NCBI GenBank assembly: GCA_021325215.1 | Contig: JAJPHO010000068.1 | Coordinates: forward strand, 1 to 32,813 | DNA length: 32,813 bases | Source of the DNA: Alphaproteobacteria bacterium | Lineage (GTDB): Bacteria > Pseudomonadota > Alphaproteobacteria > Rhodospirillales > Magnetospirillaceae | Direction: 5' to 3' | Part shown: one piece after another, positions 16,145 through 24,898 of the stretch | Layout: each line of letters opens with the position of its first letter | How positions within the stretch are numbered: the first letter of the stretch is position 1 | Position numbers and translations under genes: made by a program | Notes under the pieces: model-generated | Databases searched by the model: none | Told to the model about the DNA's origin: nothing | Seen by the model: only the letters and a program-made list of their open reading frames with translations

Positions 16145-16596
16145 CCTGCTGGCCCATATCCGAACTGGTGCCGCACGCGGCGCCGATGATCCTGATCGAC
16201 CGCTTGCTGTCGTTCGATGACGAGAGCGCGCTGCTCGAAACGACCGTGCGGGCCGAACACCCCTTCGCCACGCAAGACGGCGTGCCGGCCCATCTCGGCA
16301 TCGAATATATGGCGCAGGCCTGCGGCGCCTTGACCGGCTGCTGGGCGAAACAAAGCGGTAAGCCGGTACAGATCGGCTTTCTGCTGGGTACCCGCCATTT
16401 CCGCGCGGCCGTACCCGTGCTCCCGCTCGGCCTGCTCCTGACGGTGGCCGTGAAGGTGATGGTCCGCGACGCCCAGATGGGCGTGTTCGGGTGCCGGCTG
16501 CTCGATGGCGACGTGATGGTGGCCGAAGCGCAGCTCAACGTGTATCAAGCGGAGAGCGCCGAGGGAGCGCGCGCGATTTTGACGAGAGGGCAATGA
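16141..16596 (+). CDS. apeP: Hot-dog 3-hydroxyacyl-ACP dehydratase (ApeP-like)
   Basis: A 151-residue hot-dog protein beginning ISELVPHAAPMILIDRLL, with His12 in PHAAPM, and with Glu55 in GIEYMAQACGA, the helix that carries the acidic catalytic residue in FabA/FabZ relatives. It lacks a GHFP motif, which is instead present in the dehydratase domain fused to the ligase, so the two may work on different intermediates or combine their sites. ATG 16141 overlaps the ketosynthase stop, and the stop overlaps the ketoreductase start. Confidence 0.86.
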   Translation: MTCWPISELVPHAAPMILIDRLLSFDDESALLETTVRAEHPFATQDGVPAHLGIEYMAQACGALTGCWAKQSGKPVQIGFLLGTRHFRAAVPVLPLGLLLTVAVKVMVRDAQMGVFGCRLLDGDVMVAEAQLNVYQAESAEGARAILTRGQ

Positions 16597-17318
16597 GCAG
16601 AACGATCCTGGTCACGGGGGCCAGCAAGGGTATCGGCCGCGCCATCGCGCGGCGGCTGGGGCAGGACGGGTTCTCCATCGTCGTCCATTTCCGCTCGGAC
16701 CGCGCCGGCGCCGAGGCAACGCTGGCCGAGATCGCCGCGGCCGGCGGCAGCGGACGCCTGATCTCGTTCGACACCTCCGACCGCGCCGGCACGCGCGACG
16801 CGCTGGAGGCCGACATCGCGGCGAACGGCGCCTGCTGGGGCGCGGTGCTGAATGCCGGCATCGCCCGCGACGCGGCCTTTCCCGCTTTGACCGACGAGGA
16901 TTGGGACGGGGTGATCGAGACCAATCTCGACGGTTTCTACAATGTGCTGAAGCCGCTGGTGATGCCGATGATATCGGCGCGCCAGGGCGGACGCATCGTC
17001 ACCCTGTCCTCGGTGTCGGGGCTGGCCGGCAATCGCGGCCAGGTCAATTATTCGGCGGCCAAAGCCGGCATCATCGGCGCCACCAAGGCGCTGGCGCTGG
17101 AACTCGCCAAGCGGAACATCACCGTCAATTGCGTCGCTCCCGGACTGATCGAGACGCAGATGACCGCCGACGTTCCGATGGAGGAAGCCCTGAAGCTGGT
17201 GCCGATGCGCCGCGCCGGCCTGCCCGAGGAAGTGGCCCATGCGGTCGCCTTCCTGGTGTCCGACCAGGCCTCCTACATCACGCGCCAGGTTCTGTCGGTC
17301 AATGGAGGCATGCTGTGA
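16593..17318 (+). CDS. apeQ: FabG-like 3-oxoacyl-ACP reductase (ApeQ-like)
   Basis: A 241-residue short-chain dehydrogenase. The NAD(P)H-binding GASKGIG at 9-15 is followed by NAGI at 87-90, catalytic Ser near 139-140, Tyr153 and Lys157 in NYSAAK, and the terminal VNGGML. It should reduce the 3-keto group formed by the ketosynthases so the dehydratases can introduce a double bond. Standard length and intact active site. ATG 16593 overlaps the dehydratase stop, and the next gene's GTG overlaps its own stop. Confidence 0.92.
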   Translation: MSRTILVTGASKGIGRAIARRLGQDGFSIVVHFRSDRAGAEATLAEIAAAGGSGRLISFDTSDRAGTRDALEADIAANGACWGAVLNAGIARDAAFPALTDEDWDGVIETNLDGFYNVLKPLVMPMISARQGGRIVTLSSVSGLAGNRGQVNYSAAKAGIIGATKALALELAKRNITVNCVAPGLIETQMTADVPMEEALKLVPMRRAGLPEEVAHAVAFLVSDQASYITRQVLSVNGGML

Positions 17319-18541
17319 GGCGCCGGGTCGTCGTCACCGGCATCGGCGGCGTCACCGCCCTCGGCAACGACTGGCCGACCATCCGCGCGCGATTGCTGGG
17401 CGGCCGCACCGGCATCCGCCGCATGGAAGGCTGGGACCGCTTCGAAGGCGTGAATACCCGCCTGGCCGCGCCGGTCGACTCCTTCGCGATGCCCGACCAC
17501 TGGCCGCGCAAGAAGACCCGCACCATGGGCCGGGTAGCGCAGCTTTCGGTGTTCGCCTCCGAACGCGCGCTCGGCCAGGCCGGGCTGATCGGCGATCCGC
17601 GATTGTCGTCCGGCCGCACCGGCGTGGCTTACGGGTCCTCGTTCGGCAGCCCCGACTCGGTGCTCGGCTTTTACGAGCTGAAGATGCTGGGCGCCTCGAA
17701 GAACCTGAACGCCACCACCTATATCCAGATGATGGGACATACGACGGCGGTGAATATCGGCCTGTTCTTCGGACTGACCGGGCGCGTGATCCCGACGTCA
17801 TCGGCCTGCACCTCGGGCAGCCAGGCCATCGGCTACGCGTTCGAGGCGATCCAGGCCGGCAAGGCCGACATCATGGTGGCCGGCGGCGCGGAGGAGCTCG
17901 ACATCACGGACGTCGCCGTGTTCGACACCATGTTCGCCACCTCGACCAAGAACGAGCACCCGGACGCCACGCCCCAGCCTTTCGACAGGAACCGTGACGG
18001 ACTAGTCATCGGCGAAGGCGCGGCGACGCTGGTCCTCGAGGAGCGCGGGCACGCTCTGGCGCGGGACGCCACGATCCTGGCGGAGATCGCCGGCTTCGGC
18101 TGCAATTCCGACGGGCAGCACATCACCCAGCCCCAGGCCGCGACCATGGAAGTGGCGATGCGCCTGGCGCTCGACGATGCCGGCCTGGCGCCGGAGGCCA
18201 TCGGCGTCGTCAACGGCCACGGCACCGCCACCGAATGGGGCGACATCGCCGAAAGCCAGGCGACGGCGGCGGTGATGGGCAAGCGGATGCCGATCCATTC
18301 GCTGAAGAGCTTCTTCGGCCATTCCCTGGGCGCGTGCGGCGCCATCGAGGCCTGGCTCGGCATCGAGATGATGAAGGAGGAATGGTTCGCGCCGACGCTC
18401 AATCTGATCGAGATCGACGAACGCTGCGCCGAACTGGACTATATCCGCGACGAGCCGAGAAAACTGGCGACCGAATTCGTGATGAGCAACAATTTCGCCT
18501 TCGGCGGAATCAACACCTCGCTGATCCTCAGGCGCCCCTGA
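17315..18541 (+). CDS. apeR: Beta-ketoacyl-ACP synthase II-like (ApeR-like)
   Basis: A 408-residue FabF-type ketosynthase with complete active site: Cys165 in TSSACTSGSQ, His302 in NGHGTATEWGD, Lys331 in SLKSFFGH and His335. It ends SNNFAFGGINTSLIL, typical of the family. As last gene of the APE order it is the second active ketosynthase, possibly used for priming or the first extension steps. The start is a GTG at 17315, overlapping the reductase stop. It ends 3 nt before the convergent ccmI stop. Confidence 0.91.
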   Translation: MRRRVVVTGIGGVTALGNDWPTIRARLLGGRTGIRRMEGWDRFEGVNTRLAAPVDSFAMPDHWPRKKTRTMGRVAQLSVFASERALGQAGLIGDPRLSSGRTGVAYGSSFGSPDSVLGFYELKMLGASKNLNATTYIQMMGHTTAVNIGLFFGLTGRVIPTSSACTSGSQAIGYAFEAIQAGKADIMVAGGAEELDITDVAVFDTMFATSTKNEHPDATPQPFDRNRDGLVIGEGAATLVLEERGHALARDATILAEIAGFGCNSDGQHITQPQAATMEVAMRLALDDAGLAPEAIGVVNGHGTATEWGDIAESQATAAVMGKRMPIHSLKSFFGHSLGACGAIEAWLGIEMMKEEWFAPTLNLIEIDERCAELDYIRDEPRKLATEFVMSNNFAFGGINTSLILRRP

Positions 18542-18544
18542 CCC

Positions 18545-19891
18545 CTATTTCAGAGCCTCCAGCCGCTTCTTGAGCTCGGCCCGCTCGGGCTGGTCGTCCG
18601 GCATCTTGGCCAGCAGCTTCTGCCAATATTTCCGCGCCTCGGCGGTGTGTTTGGCCGACGCCTCGGCGGCGCCGAGATAGTAGAGCGCCGTCGTATTGTC
18701 GGGCTCGATCGCCAGCACGTCGCGCAGGGTGGCGATGAAATCGGCCGGGAGCTGGTCTTCCGAGGCGTCGCCGAGCTGGACCTGCGCCAGCGCCAGGCGC
18801 GGCTCCACGGCTTGCGGTTTCAGCTTGATGGCGTGCTGGGCGGCATCCTTGGCCTTGGCTGGCTCATTCAGCACCCGGTAGCTGAGCGCCAGGCGCATCC
18901 AGCCATCGAAATCGTCCGGCTTGTCCTTGAGCTTGGCCGCCAGCCCGTCGACCATCGTGCGGATGGTGGCCGCGCGCTGGTCAGGGGCCATGTTGGCGAT
19001 GGCGGCGCCGGCCGCGCTGTCGGGGCCGCCCTGGGGAATTTCCGGCGCGGCAGGCGGGATCGACGCGGCGTCGAAAGCGCCCTGCTTGGCCGCTTCGGCG
19101 ATGTGCTGGCGCAAGGCGGTCAGCCAGGGCGCATCCTCGGCGCTGTCCTTTTCGAGGTCGCGCCAGATCGCCACGGCTTTCTTGAAGTCCTGCAGCTGCG
19201 CATAGCCGAGGCCGATATAGAAGCGGGCCTGCGGGTTCTGTTTGTCGCCAGCCAGGGCGCGAAGGAACAGATGGCGGGAGTCCGGGCCGACCAGACCGTT
19301 CTGGCTCAGCACGCTCGCCTCGCCCCAGGCCGAATACATCGCCGGATCGTCGATGCCCAGCGCCTGCGCCTGCTTGAAGGCGTCGGCGGCTTCGGGATAG
19401 CGCTGCAGCGCCATATAGCCCTGGGCCAGGCGGCGATAACCCTCGCCATCCGGCTGGACCTCCAGACGGGCGGCCAGCTGCTCCAGCAGAGCGGTCATCT
19501 TGAAGGCCGGATCGGCGGCGCGGGCGGCGAAGGGCCGGTCGGGCAAGTCCGGCGAGCCCAGGCGGCTATAGATCAGCCCGGCGACCAGCGGCAGACCGAG
19601 GCCGAGCAGCAGGGCCAGCGGCAATTGCAGGCGCGATTTCGAGCGGGCGACGCTGTCCTGGGTTTCCGCGGTCAGAATACGGCGATGGATCTCGGTACGC
19701 GCCGCCTCGGCCTGATCAGCCGGCAGCACGCCGTGTTCCTGGTCGCGCTCCAGCTCGGCCAGCTGCTCGCGATAGACCTGCAGGTCGAAGGCGGAACGGG
19801 CCAGCGGATCGCGGGCGCGGCGCAGCAGGGGCGTCACCAGCAGCGCCGCCGTCGCAAACGCCAGGACGGCGAAGATCACCCACAAGGTCAT
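18545..19891 (-). CDS. ccmI: Cytochrome c biogenesis protein CcmI (TPR apo-cytochrome chaperone)
   Basis: A 448-residue membrane protein. Residues 1-120 have two membrane helices (near 3-22 and about 92-112) flanking a basic, leucine-rich cytoplasmic loop, and the remainder is a periplasmic TPR domain with repeats such as [20 protein letters not shown] and [20 protein letters not shown]. CcmI holds unfolded apocytochrome c for heme ligation by CcmF/CcmH. ATG 19891 overlaps the ccmH stop (ATGA); upstream in-frame residues back to 20038 lie within ccmH and are not used. It is last in the operon. Confidence 0.92.
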   Translation of the reverse strand: MTLWVIFAVLAFATAALLVTPLLRRARDPLARSAFDLQVYREQLAELERDQEHGVLPADQAEAARTEIHRRILTAETQDSVARSKSRLQLPLALLLGLGLPLVAGLIYSRLGSPDLPDRPFAARAADPAFKMTALLEQLAARLEVQPDGEGYRRLAQGYMALQRYPEAADAFKQAQALGIDDPAMYSAWGEASVLSQNGLVGPDSRHLFLRALAGDKQNPQARFYIGLGYAQLQDFKKAVAIWRDLEKDSAEDAPWLTALRQHIAEAAKQGAFDAASIPPAAPEIPQGGPDSAAGAAIANMAPDQRAATIRTMVDGLAAKLKDKPDDFDGWMRLALSYRVLNEPAKAKDAAQHAIKLKPQAVEPRLALAQVQLGDASEDQLPADFIATLRDVLAIEPDNTTALYYLGAAEASAKHTAEARKYWQKLLAKMPDDQPERAELKKRLEALK

Positions 19892-20352
19892 GACGCGGAT
19901 TCGTCCTTCAGCAGGCGGTCGAGCCGCGCTTTTTCTTCGGCCGACAGAACATCGGCGACGGGCTTCAGCTTGCGCTGGCGATAGACGGCGAAAGCCGCAC
20001 CGATACCTGCCAGCAGCAGGATGGCCGGTCCGAACCACAGAACCAGCGTGGTCTTCTTGAGGGGCGGCTTCAGCAGCACATAGTCGCCATAGCGGTCGAC
20101 CAGGAATTTCCTGGCCTGTTCGTCGCTGTCGCCGGCGGCCAGGCGCTGGCGCAGCAGCACGCGCAGATCATGGGCCAGCGGCGCATCGGAATCGTCGATC
20201 GACTGGTTCTGGCAGACCAGGCAGCGCAGATCGCGGCTGACCTCGCGGGCGCGCGCTTCGAGCGCCGGGTCCTTCAGCATCTCGTCGGGCTGCACGGCGA
20301 AGGCCGAGCTCGCCAGAATCCCTGCCAAAACGGCGATGAGGAGCTTCTTCAT
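19888..20352 (-). CDS. ccmH: Cytochrome c maturation protein CcmH (CycL)
   Basis: A 154-residue periplasmic thiol protein anchored by a C-terminal helix ([20 protein letters not shown]). It has a signal peptide (to about Ala19) and the defining motif [11 protein letters not shown] with Cys44 and Cys47, used to reduce or bind the apocytochrome CXXCH cysteines. A short domain, so it is the CcmH/CycL type, with the TPR part supplied by the separate ccmI. Overlaps ccmG by four bases. Confidence 0.95.
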   Translation of the reverse strand: MKKLLIAVLAGILASSAFAVQPDEMLKDPALEARAREVSRDLRCLVCQNQSIDDSDAPLAHDLRVLLRQRLAAGDSDEQARKFLVDRYGDYVLLKPPLKKTTLVLWFGPAILLLAGIGAAFAVYRQRKLKPVADVLSAEEKARLDRLLKDESAS

Positions 20353-20885
20353 TTGCTCAGCTCGGCGATCAGCGGCAGCAGCTTGTGCTGGATCTCGTCC
20401 GGCGAGAACGGCTTCTTCCAGGCATAGCGGATGCGCCCTTCGCGGTCGATCAGATAGCTTTCCGGCACGCCATAGAGGCCGAAATCGATGGCGACGCGCC
20501 CGTCGAGATCGGCGGCCACCACCTGGTAGGGATTGCCGAGACCGGCCAGCCAGGCGGTGGCGTCCTCGGGCTTGTTCTTATAGGCGATGCCGACCAGCTG
20601 AACCTTGTCGGCCAGCGGCGCCAGCAGCGGATGCTCGCCGCGGCAGGGCACGCACCAGGAGGCGAAGAAATTGACCAGGGTCACCTTGCCCTTGAAGTCG
20701 GCGGAGGAGAAACCCTGCCCGCCCTCGATCAGCGGCGGCAGCGAGAATTGGGGCGCCGGCTTGTCGATCAGCACGGTCTTGATGTCGTCGGGCATGTCGC
20801 CCTGGTTCATCTTGACCAGCCGCACGCCGAAAAAGCCGAGCAGCACGACGAACAGAGCGAGCGGAATCAGGACCGGCCAGCGCAT
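20349..20885 (-). CDS. ccmG: Thiol:disulfide interchange protein CcmG (DsbE)
   Basis: A 178-residue thioredoxin-fold protein tethered by an N-terminal helix (residues 4-24). The redox motif is WCVPC, Cys78 and Cys81 in [14 protein letters not shown], and later [16 protein letters not shown] contains the cis-Pro region. It reduces apocytochrome cysteines in the periplasm. It starts 9 nt after the ccmF stop and overlaps ccmH. Confidence 0.94.
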   Translation of the reverse strand: MRWPVLIPLALFVVLLGFFGVRLVKMNQGDMPDDIKTVLIDKPAPQFSLPPLIEGGQGFSSADFKGKVTLVNFFASWCVPCRGEHPLLAPLADKVQLVGIAYKNKPEDATAWLAGLGNPYQVVAADLDGRVAIDFGLYGVPESYLIDREGRIRYAWKKPFSPDEIQHKLLPLIAELSK

Positions 20886-20894
20886 CTTCGATCC

Positions 20895-22865
20895 TCAGGC
20901 TTTCACGGCAGCAGCAGCCGCCGCGCGCTTGGGGGCGCCGATGCGGAAGCGGCGGTCGGACAGCGAGACCAGCCCGCCCAACACCATCACCACGGCGCCC
21001 ATGAAGATCCACGGCGCCATCGCGTTGTAATAGAGCCGCGTCACATAGCCGCCGCCGGCATTGGGCTCGCCGATCACGACATAGAGATCGCCGAGGAAAT
21101 TGGTGTGGATGGCGGCGTCGGTCACCGGGCGCGGCGGATTGCGGTAGGACCGCTTCTCCGGATGCATGACGATGACGCGGCCGTCCTTGCGCGCGGTGAA
21201 CTGAGCGCGCAGCGCCGTGTAGTTCGGGCCCGGCACATTGTCTTCGATGCCGTCGAGGGTGACCTGATAGCCGGCGACGTCGATGGTCTGGCCGATCTGC
21301 ATCACCTGGATATGCTCGGTCTTCCAGGCGGTCGAGCCGGTGATGCCGGCAATGACGATGCCCAGGCCCAGATGCGCCAGGGTCATGCCATGCGCGGCGC
21401 GCGGGGTGTTGCGCACCCGGCGCCAGAAACCAGCCTTCAACCGCACGCGCTCGGTCCATTCGAGCAGGCTGGCCAGGATCAGCCAGGCCGACAAGGCGAT
21501 GCCGCCCGCCGCCCACAGCGGCCCGGCGGTGCCGCCGGCGATCATCCAGGCGGCGATGGCGGCGACGATGGCCAGGGCGAAGACGAATTTCAGCCGCGCC
21601 AGAACGCCGGGCAGATCGCCGCGCTTCCACGACAGGAACGGCCCGAGCGCCATCAGCAGCACCATCGGGATCATCAGCGGCAGGAACACCGCATTGAAGA
21701 AGGGCGGACCGACCGACAGCTTGCCAAGATCGAGCGCGTCGGCGATCAGCGGATAGAGCGTGCCGAGCAGCACGGTGCCGGCCGCGGTCGACAGCAGCAC
21801 GTTATTGATCAGGAGCGCCCCCTCGCGCGAGATCGGCGCGAACAGGCCGCCGCCCGCCATCTTGCCGGCGCGCAGGGCGAACAGAACCAGCGAGCCGCCG
21901 GTGACCAGACCGAGCAGGCACAGCACGAACACGCCGCGCGCCGGGTCGGAGGCGAAGCTGTGCACCGAGGTCAGGATGCCCGAGCGCACCAGGAAGGTGC
22001 CCAGCAGCGACAGCGAGAAGGTCAGGATGGCGAGAAGGATGGTCCAGCCTTTGAGCGCGTCGCGCTTCTCGACCACGATGGCCGAATGCAGCAGCGCGGT
22101 GCCGGCCAGCCACGGCATGAAGGAGGCGTTCTCGACCGGGTCCCAATACCACCAGCCACCCCAGCCCAGGGTGTAGTACGCCCACCACGAGCCCATGGCG
22201 ATGCCCAGCGTCAGGGCGCACCAGGCGGCCAGGGTCCACGGACGCACCCATCTCGCCCAGGCGGCGTCGACGCGGCCTTCGATCAGCGCGGCGATGGCGA
22301 AGGAGAAGGCCATCGAGAAGCCGACATAGCCGAGATAGAGGAACGGCGGATGGAAGGCCAGGCCGGGGTCCTGCAGCAGCGGATTGAGCCCCTGCCCGTT
22401 CATCGGCGCCGGATCGACGCGCACGAAGGGGTTCGAGGTCAGCAGGATGAACAGCAGGAAACCGACCGAGATCATCGCCTGCACCGACAGCACGCGGGCC
22501 TTCAGCGCCTCGGGCAGATTGCCGCCGAACAGGGCCACCGCCGCGCCGTAGAGCGAGAGGATCAGCACCCACAGCAGCATCGAGCCTTCGTGATTGCCCC
22601 ACACGCCGGAGATCTTGTAGAGCAGCGGCTTGTCGGTGTGCGAATTCTCGACCACGTTCAGCACCGAGAAGTCGCTGACGATGTAGCATTGCATCAGCGC
22701 GCCGAACGCCACCGCGATCAGCAGGAACTGCGCCAGCGCCGCCGGCCGGGCCAGCGCCATGCGCGCCGGATCGCGGGAGGCGGCGCCCATCAACGGCACG
22801 ACCGCCTGGGTCAGCGCCACCAGAAGCGCCAGAATCAGCGCGAATTGTCCGGTCTCGGGGATCAT
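20895..22865 (-). CDS. ccmF: Heme lyase CcmF
   Basis: A 656-residue polytopic protein of the heme-handling family. The tryptophan-rich WWD signature lies at about 235-252 (WGGWWYWDPVENASFMPW), with candidate heme-ligand histidines His172 (FHPPFLYLGY) and His260 nearby, and a late long periplasmic loop. CcmF attaches heme from CcmE to apocytochrome together with CcmH/CcmI. Full length for the family. The ATG at 22865 overlaps the ccmE stop. Confidence 0.95.
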   Translation of the reverse strand: MIPETGQFALILALLVALTQAVVPLMGAASRDPARMALARPAALAQFLLIAVAFGALMQCYIVSDFSVLNVVENSHTDKPLLYKISGVWGNHEGSMLLWVLILSLYGAAVALFGGNLPEALKARVLSVQAMISVGFLLFILLTSNPFVRVDPAPMNGQGLNPLLQDPGLAFHPPFLYLGYVGFSMAFSFAIAALIEGRVDAAWARWVRPWTLAAWCALTLGIAMGSWWAYYTLGWGGWWYWDPVENASFMPWLAGTALLHSAIVVEKRDALKGWTILLAILTFSLSLLGTFLVRSGILTSVHSFASDPARGVFVLCLLGLVTGGSLVLFALRAGKMAGGGLFAPISREGALLINNVLLSTAAGTVLLGTLYPLIADALDLGKLSVGPPFFNAVFLPLMIPMVLLMALGPFLSWKRGDLPGVLARLKFVFALAIVAAIAAWMIAGGTAGPLWAAGGIALSAWLILASLLEWTERVRLKAGFWRRVRNTPRAAHGMTLAHLGLGIVIAGITGSTAWKTEHIQVMQIGQTIDVAGYQVTLDGIEDNVPGPNYTALRAQFTARKDGRVIVMHPEKRSYRNPPRPVTDAAIHTNFLGDLYVVIGEPNAGGGYVTRLYYNAMAPWIFMGAVVMVLGGLVSLSDRRFRIGAPKRAAAAAAVKA

Positions 22866-23308
22866 TTGGCTGTATCCGCCCCTTCCTGCCAGCGGCCGGA
22901 TTTCTTCAGCTGCTCGGCCACTTCCTTAGGCATGTATTTCTCGTCGTGCTTGGCCAGCACCTCGGAGGCGTGGAACACGCCGTCGCGGCCGATGCGGCCC
23001 TCGGCCACCACGCCCTGGCCTTCGCGAAACAGATCGGGCAGCACGCCGGTATAGGTCACCGGCAAGGTCGCGGTCAGGTCGGTGATGGTGAAATTGGTGG
23101 TCTCGTGATCCTTGGCCACCGAGCCCTTCTCGACCAGTCCGCCGATACGGACGCGGCGATCCGGCCCGATCTGCTTTCCGGCCATTTCCGACGGCGTATA
23201 GAAATAGACCAGCGTATCGCCCATGGCGGTCAGCACCAGGGCCGTGGCGCCGCCGAGCGCCAGCATGCCGAGCAGGACGAAATAAAGCCGGCGCTGCTTT
23301 CGGGTCAC
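22862..23308 (-). CDS. ccmE: Heme chaperone CcmE
   Basis: A 148-residue protein with an N-terminal basic segment (TRKQRRL) and one membrane anchor at about 9-28, then an OB-fold periplasmic domain. The heme-binding site is His121 with Tyr125 in AKHDEKYMP, the usual HXXXY form. It carries heme covalently from CcmABCD to CcmF. The start is GTG 23308 overlapping the ccmD stop (GTGA); a longer frame up to 23362 lies within ccmD. Confidence 0.94.
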   Translation of the reverse strand: MTRKQRRLYFVLLGMLALGGATALVLTAMGDTLVYFYTPSEMAGKQIGPDRRVRIGGLVEKGSVAKDHETTNFTITDLTATLPVTYTGVLPDLFREGQGVVAEGRIGRDGVFHASEVLAKHDEKYMPKEVAEQLKKSGRWQEGADTAK

Positions 23309-23460
23309 GGCAGCTGGTCCCGCAGCTTGGCGAGATCGCGCTCGCGCACCCTGAGGTTCCACCAGGCGGTAACGGCCAAGCCGATCATCACCAAGGCCGA
23401 CAGCGCGTAAGCCGGCCAGACGAAGGCGGCATAACCGCCCATGGAGAAATAGTTATTCAT
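23305..23460 (-). CDS. ccmD: Heme exporter small subunit CcmD
   Basis: A 51-residue protein with one membrane helix (AAFVWPAYALSALVMIGLAV region) and a charged C-terminus RVRERDLAKLRDQL, the classic CcmD layout. It helps release holo-CcmE from the CcmABC complex. ATG 23460 overlaps the ccmC stop, and its own stop overlaps ccmE's GTG. Found by context and size rather than motif. Confidence 0.9.
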   Translation of the reverse strand: MNNYFSMGGYAAFVWPAYALSALVMIGLAVTAWWNLRVRERDLAKLRDQLP

Positions 23461-24197
23461 TGGTTTGCTACCTGCATCAGGCTGAGGCGCAGCGCGCGGA
23501 TCTTGGCGGACAGGATCTCGCCCTTGACGCGCAGCAGCAGCACGGTGACGTAGAAACAGGTATAGCCGACCGCCATCAGCATCAGCGGCAGCAGCATGCG
23601 CGGATCGATGCTGGGCATGCCCATCTTCGACACGCTGGCGGGCTGGTGCAGGGTGTTCCACCAATCCACCGAGAATTTGATGACCGGCACATTGACGAAG
23701 CCGGCCAGGGCCAGGATCGCCGCCGCCCGCGCGCCGCGCGCCGCGTCGTCGAAGGCGTTCAGCAACGCCATATGGCCGAGATAGAGGAAGAACAGGATCA
23801 GCACCGAGGTCAGCCGCGCATCCCACGCCCACCAGGTGCCCCACATCGGCTTGCCCCACAGCGAGCCGGTGACCAGGCACAGCAGCGCGAAGCAGGCGCC
23901 GACCGGCGAGGCGGCTCGGGCGACCAGATCGGCCAGCGGATGTTTCCAGATCAGGGCGAAGGCCGACGCGACCGCCACCGTGCTGTAGCCGGCCATGGCC
24001 AGCCAGGCCGACGGCACATGCACATACATGATGCGCACCGACTCGCCCTGCTGATAATCGGCCGGCGAATCGAACAAGGCGAAATAGAGCCCCGAGCCCA
24101 GCAGCAGCAGCGTCGCCGCCGCCGTCCAGGGCACAACGGCCGTGGCCAGGCGCATGAAGCGCGTCGGGTTGGCGTAACGGTCGAAGAAAGAGCTCAT
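23457..24197 (-). CDS. ccmC: Heme exporter/chaperone subunit CcmC
   Basis: A 246-residue protein with six membrane helices and the WWD motif in TWWAWDARLTS near residue 115-125, flanked by histidines that would bind heme. CcmC loads heme onto CcmE. Normal length. It starts 11 nt after the HAD gene, which is inserted between ccmB and ccmC. Confidence 0.95.
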   Translation of the reverse strand: MSSFFDRYANPTRFMRLATAVVPWTAAATLLLLGSGLYFALFDSPADYQQGESVRIMYVHVPSAWLAMAGYSTVAVASAFALIWKHPLADLVARAASPVGACFALLCLVTGSLWGKPMWGTWWAWDARLTSVLILFFLYLGHMALLNAFDDAARGARAAAILALAGFVNVPVIKFSVDWWNTLHQPASVSKMGMPSIDPRMLLPLMLMAVGYTCFYVTVLLLRVKGEILSAKIRALRLSLMQVANQ

Positions 24198-24208
24198 GGC
24201 GTTCCGTT

Positions 24209-24880
24209 CTACTCCGCGGCGGCGTTGAAGACCAGTGCGATACTGCCGTCCGCGCCCCGGTTCGATACGACCCCCAGATAATCGGCGATCGAGGCGTGGG
24301 CGGTTCCGTGCGGCGCGGTATGGGTGGCGGTGATCACCAGCACATCGGCGCCGGCGCGCTCGCCCGCCTCGATGCCGGCGGGAGCATCCTCGAACACCAG
24401 GCAGTCGGCCGCATCGAAGCCAAGGCGCTGCGCCGCCAGCTTGTAGCCTTGCGGATCGGGCTTGCCGGCGGTGACGTCATCGGCGGTCACCATCACCCGG
24501 GGATGGGGAATCCCTGTCGCGGCCAGGCGCACCCGCACCAGCTCGGGATCGGCCGAGGTCACCAGCGCCCAGCGGTCGGGCGGCAGCGAGGCGAGAAATT
24601 CGCGCGCTCCGGCGATCGCCAGCACACCGTCCAGTTCCACGCGCTCGGCCCGGGAAATGCTTTCCGCCTCGGCTTCGGCATCGAGATCGGGCCGGTTGAG
24701 GCGGCGGATGACGTCGATCGTGCGAACACCGTGAATGATCGACATGAGATAAGCGACATCGACCCCGTTCTTCTCGGCCCAGCGGCCATAGATACGTTCG
24801 GCCACCGCCGTCGACGTGATCAATGTTCCATCCATGTCGAACAGAAAGGCGGAATAGCTTTTACGCACCATGTCGAACAT
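24209..24880 (-). CDS. HAD-family phosphatase (beta-phosphoglucomutase/sugar-phosphatase-like)
   Basis: A 223-residue HAD hydrolase with all four motifs: nucleophile Asp15 and Asp17 in FLFDMDGTL, Thr/Ser in ALVTSADPELV, Lys in TAGKPDPQGY and acidic VFEDAPAGIEAG. The cap domain is helical, placing it with phosphoglycolate/sugar phosphatases (GS1/YfbT-like); substrate unknown. It lies between ccmB (18 nt) and ccmC (11 nt) in the same direction and must share their transcript. The start is ATG 24880; an in-frame ATG three codons later is possible. There is no known role for such an enzyme in heme export. Confidence 0.86.
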   Translation of the reverse strand: MFDMVRKSYSAFLFDMDGTLITSTAVAERIYGRWAEKNGVDVAYLMSIIHGVRTIDVIRRLNRPDLDAEAEAESISRAERVELDGVLAIAGAREFLASLPPDRWALVTSADPELVRVRLAATGIPHPRVMVTADDVTAGKPDPQGYKLAAQRLGFDAADCLVFEDAPAGIEAGERAGADVLVITATHTAPHGTAHASIADYLGVVSNRGADGSIALVFNAAAE

Positions 24881-24898
24881 ACGATCGTCCTCGTCCCT

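Larger units (their letters stand above)
5177..18541 (+). other. Aryl polyene (APE)-like biosynthetic gene cluster
   Basis: Fifteen same-strand genes, plus a leading lipoprotein, follow the order known from characterised APE clusters (letters C, D, E, F, G, H+I, J, K, L, M, N, O, P, Q, R). All enzymatic and export classes of that system occur: ligase, two carrier proteins, KS/CLF, KS, KR, two dehydratases, thioesterase, acyl/glycosyl transferases, LolA-like carrier, MMPL exporter and DUF3261 lipoprotein. A methyltransferase, an aryl-acid-forming enzyme and a phosphopantetheinyl transferase are not seen. The product is expected to be a polyene carboxylate attached to a lipid or glycan and moved to the outer membrane; its exact structure is unknown. 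Confidence 0.85.

Noticed and set aside
20385-23054. An 889-codon open frame on the plus strand opposite ccmE, ccmF and ccmG
   Set aside because: It lies fully antisense to well-recognised ccm genes, its translation is dominated by Q, R, H, G and D with no recognisable domain, and such frames are expected opposite high-GC genes.
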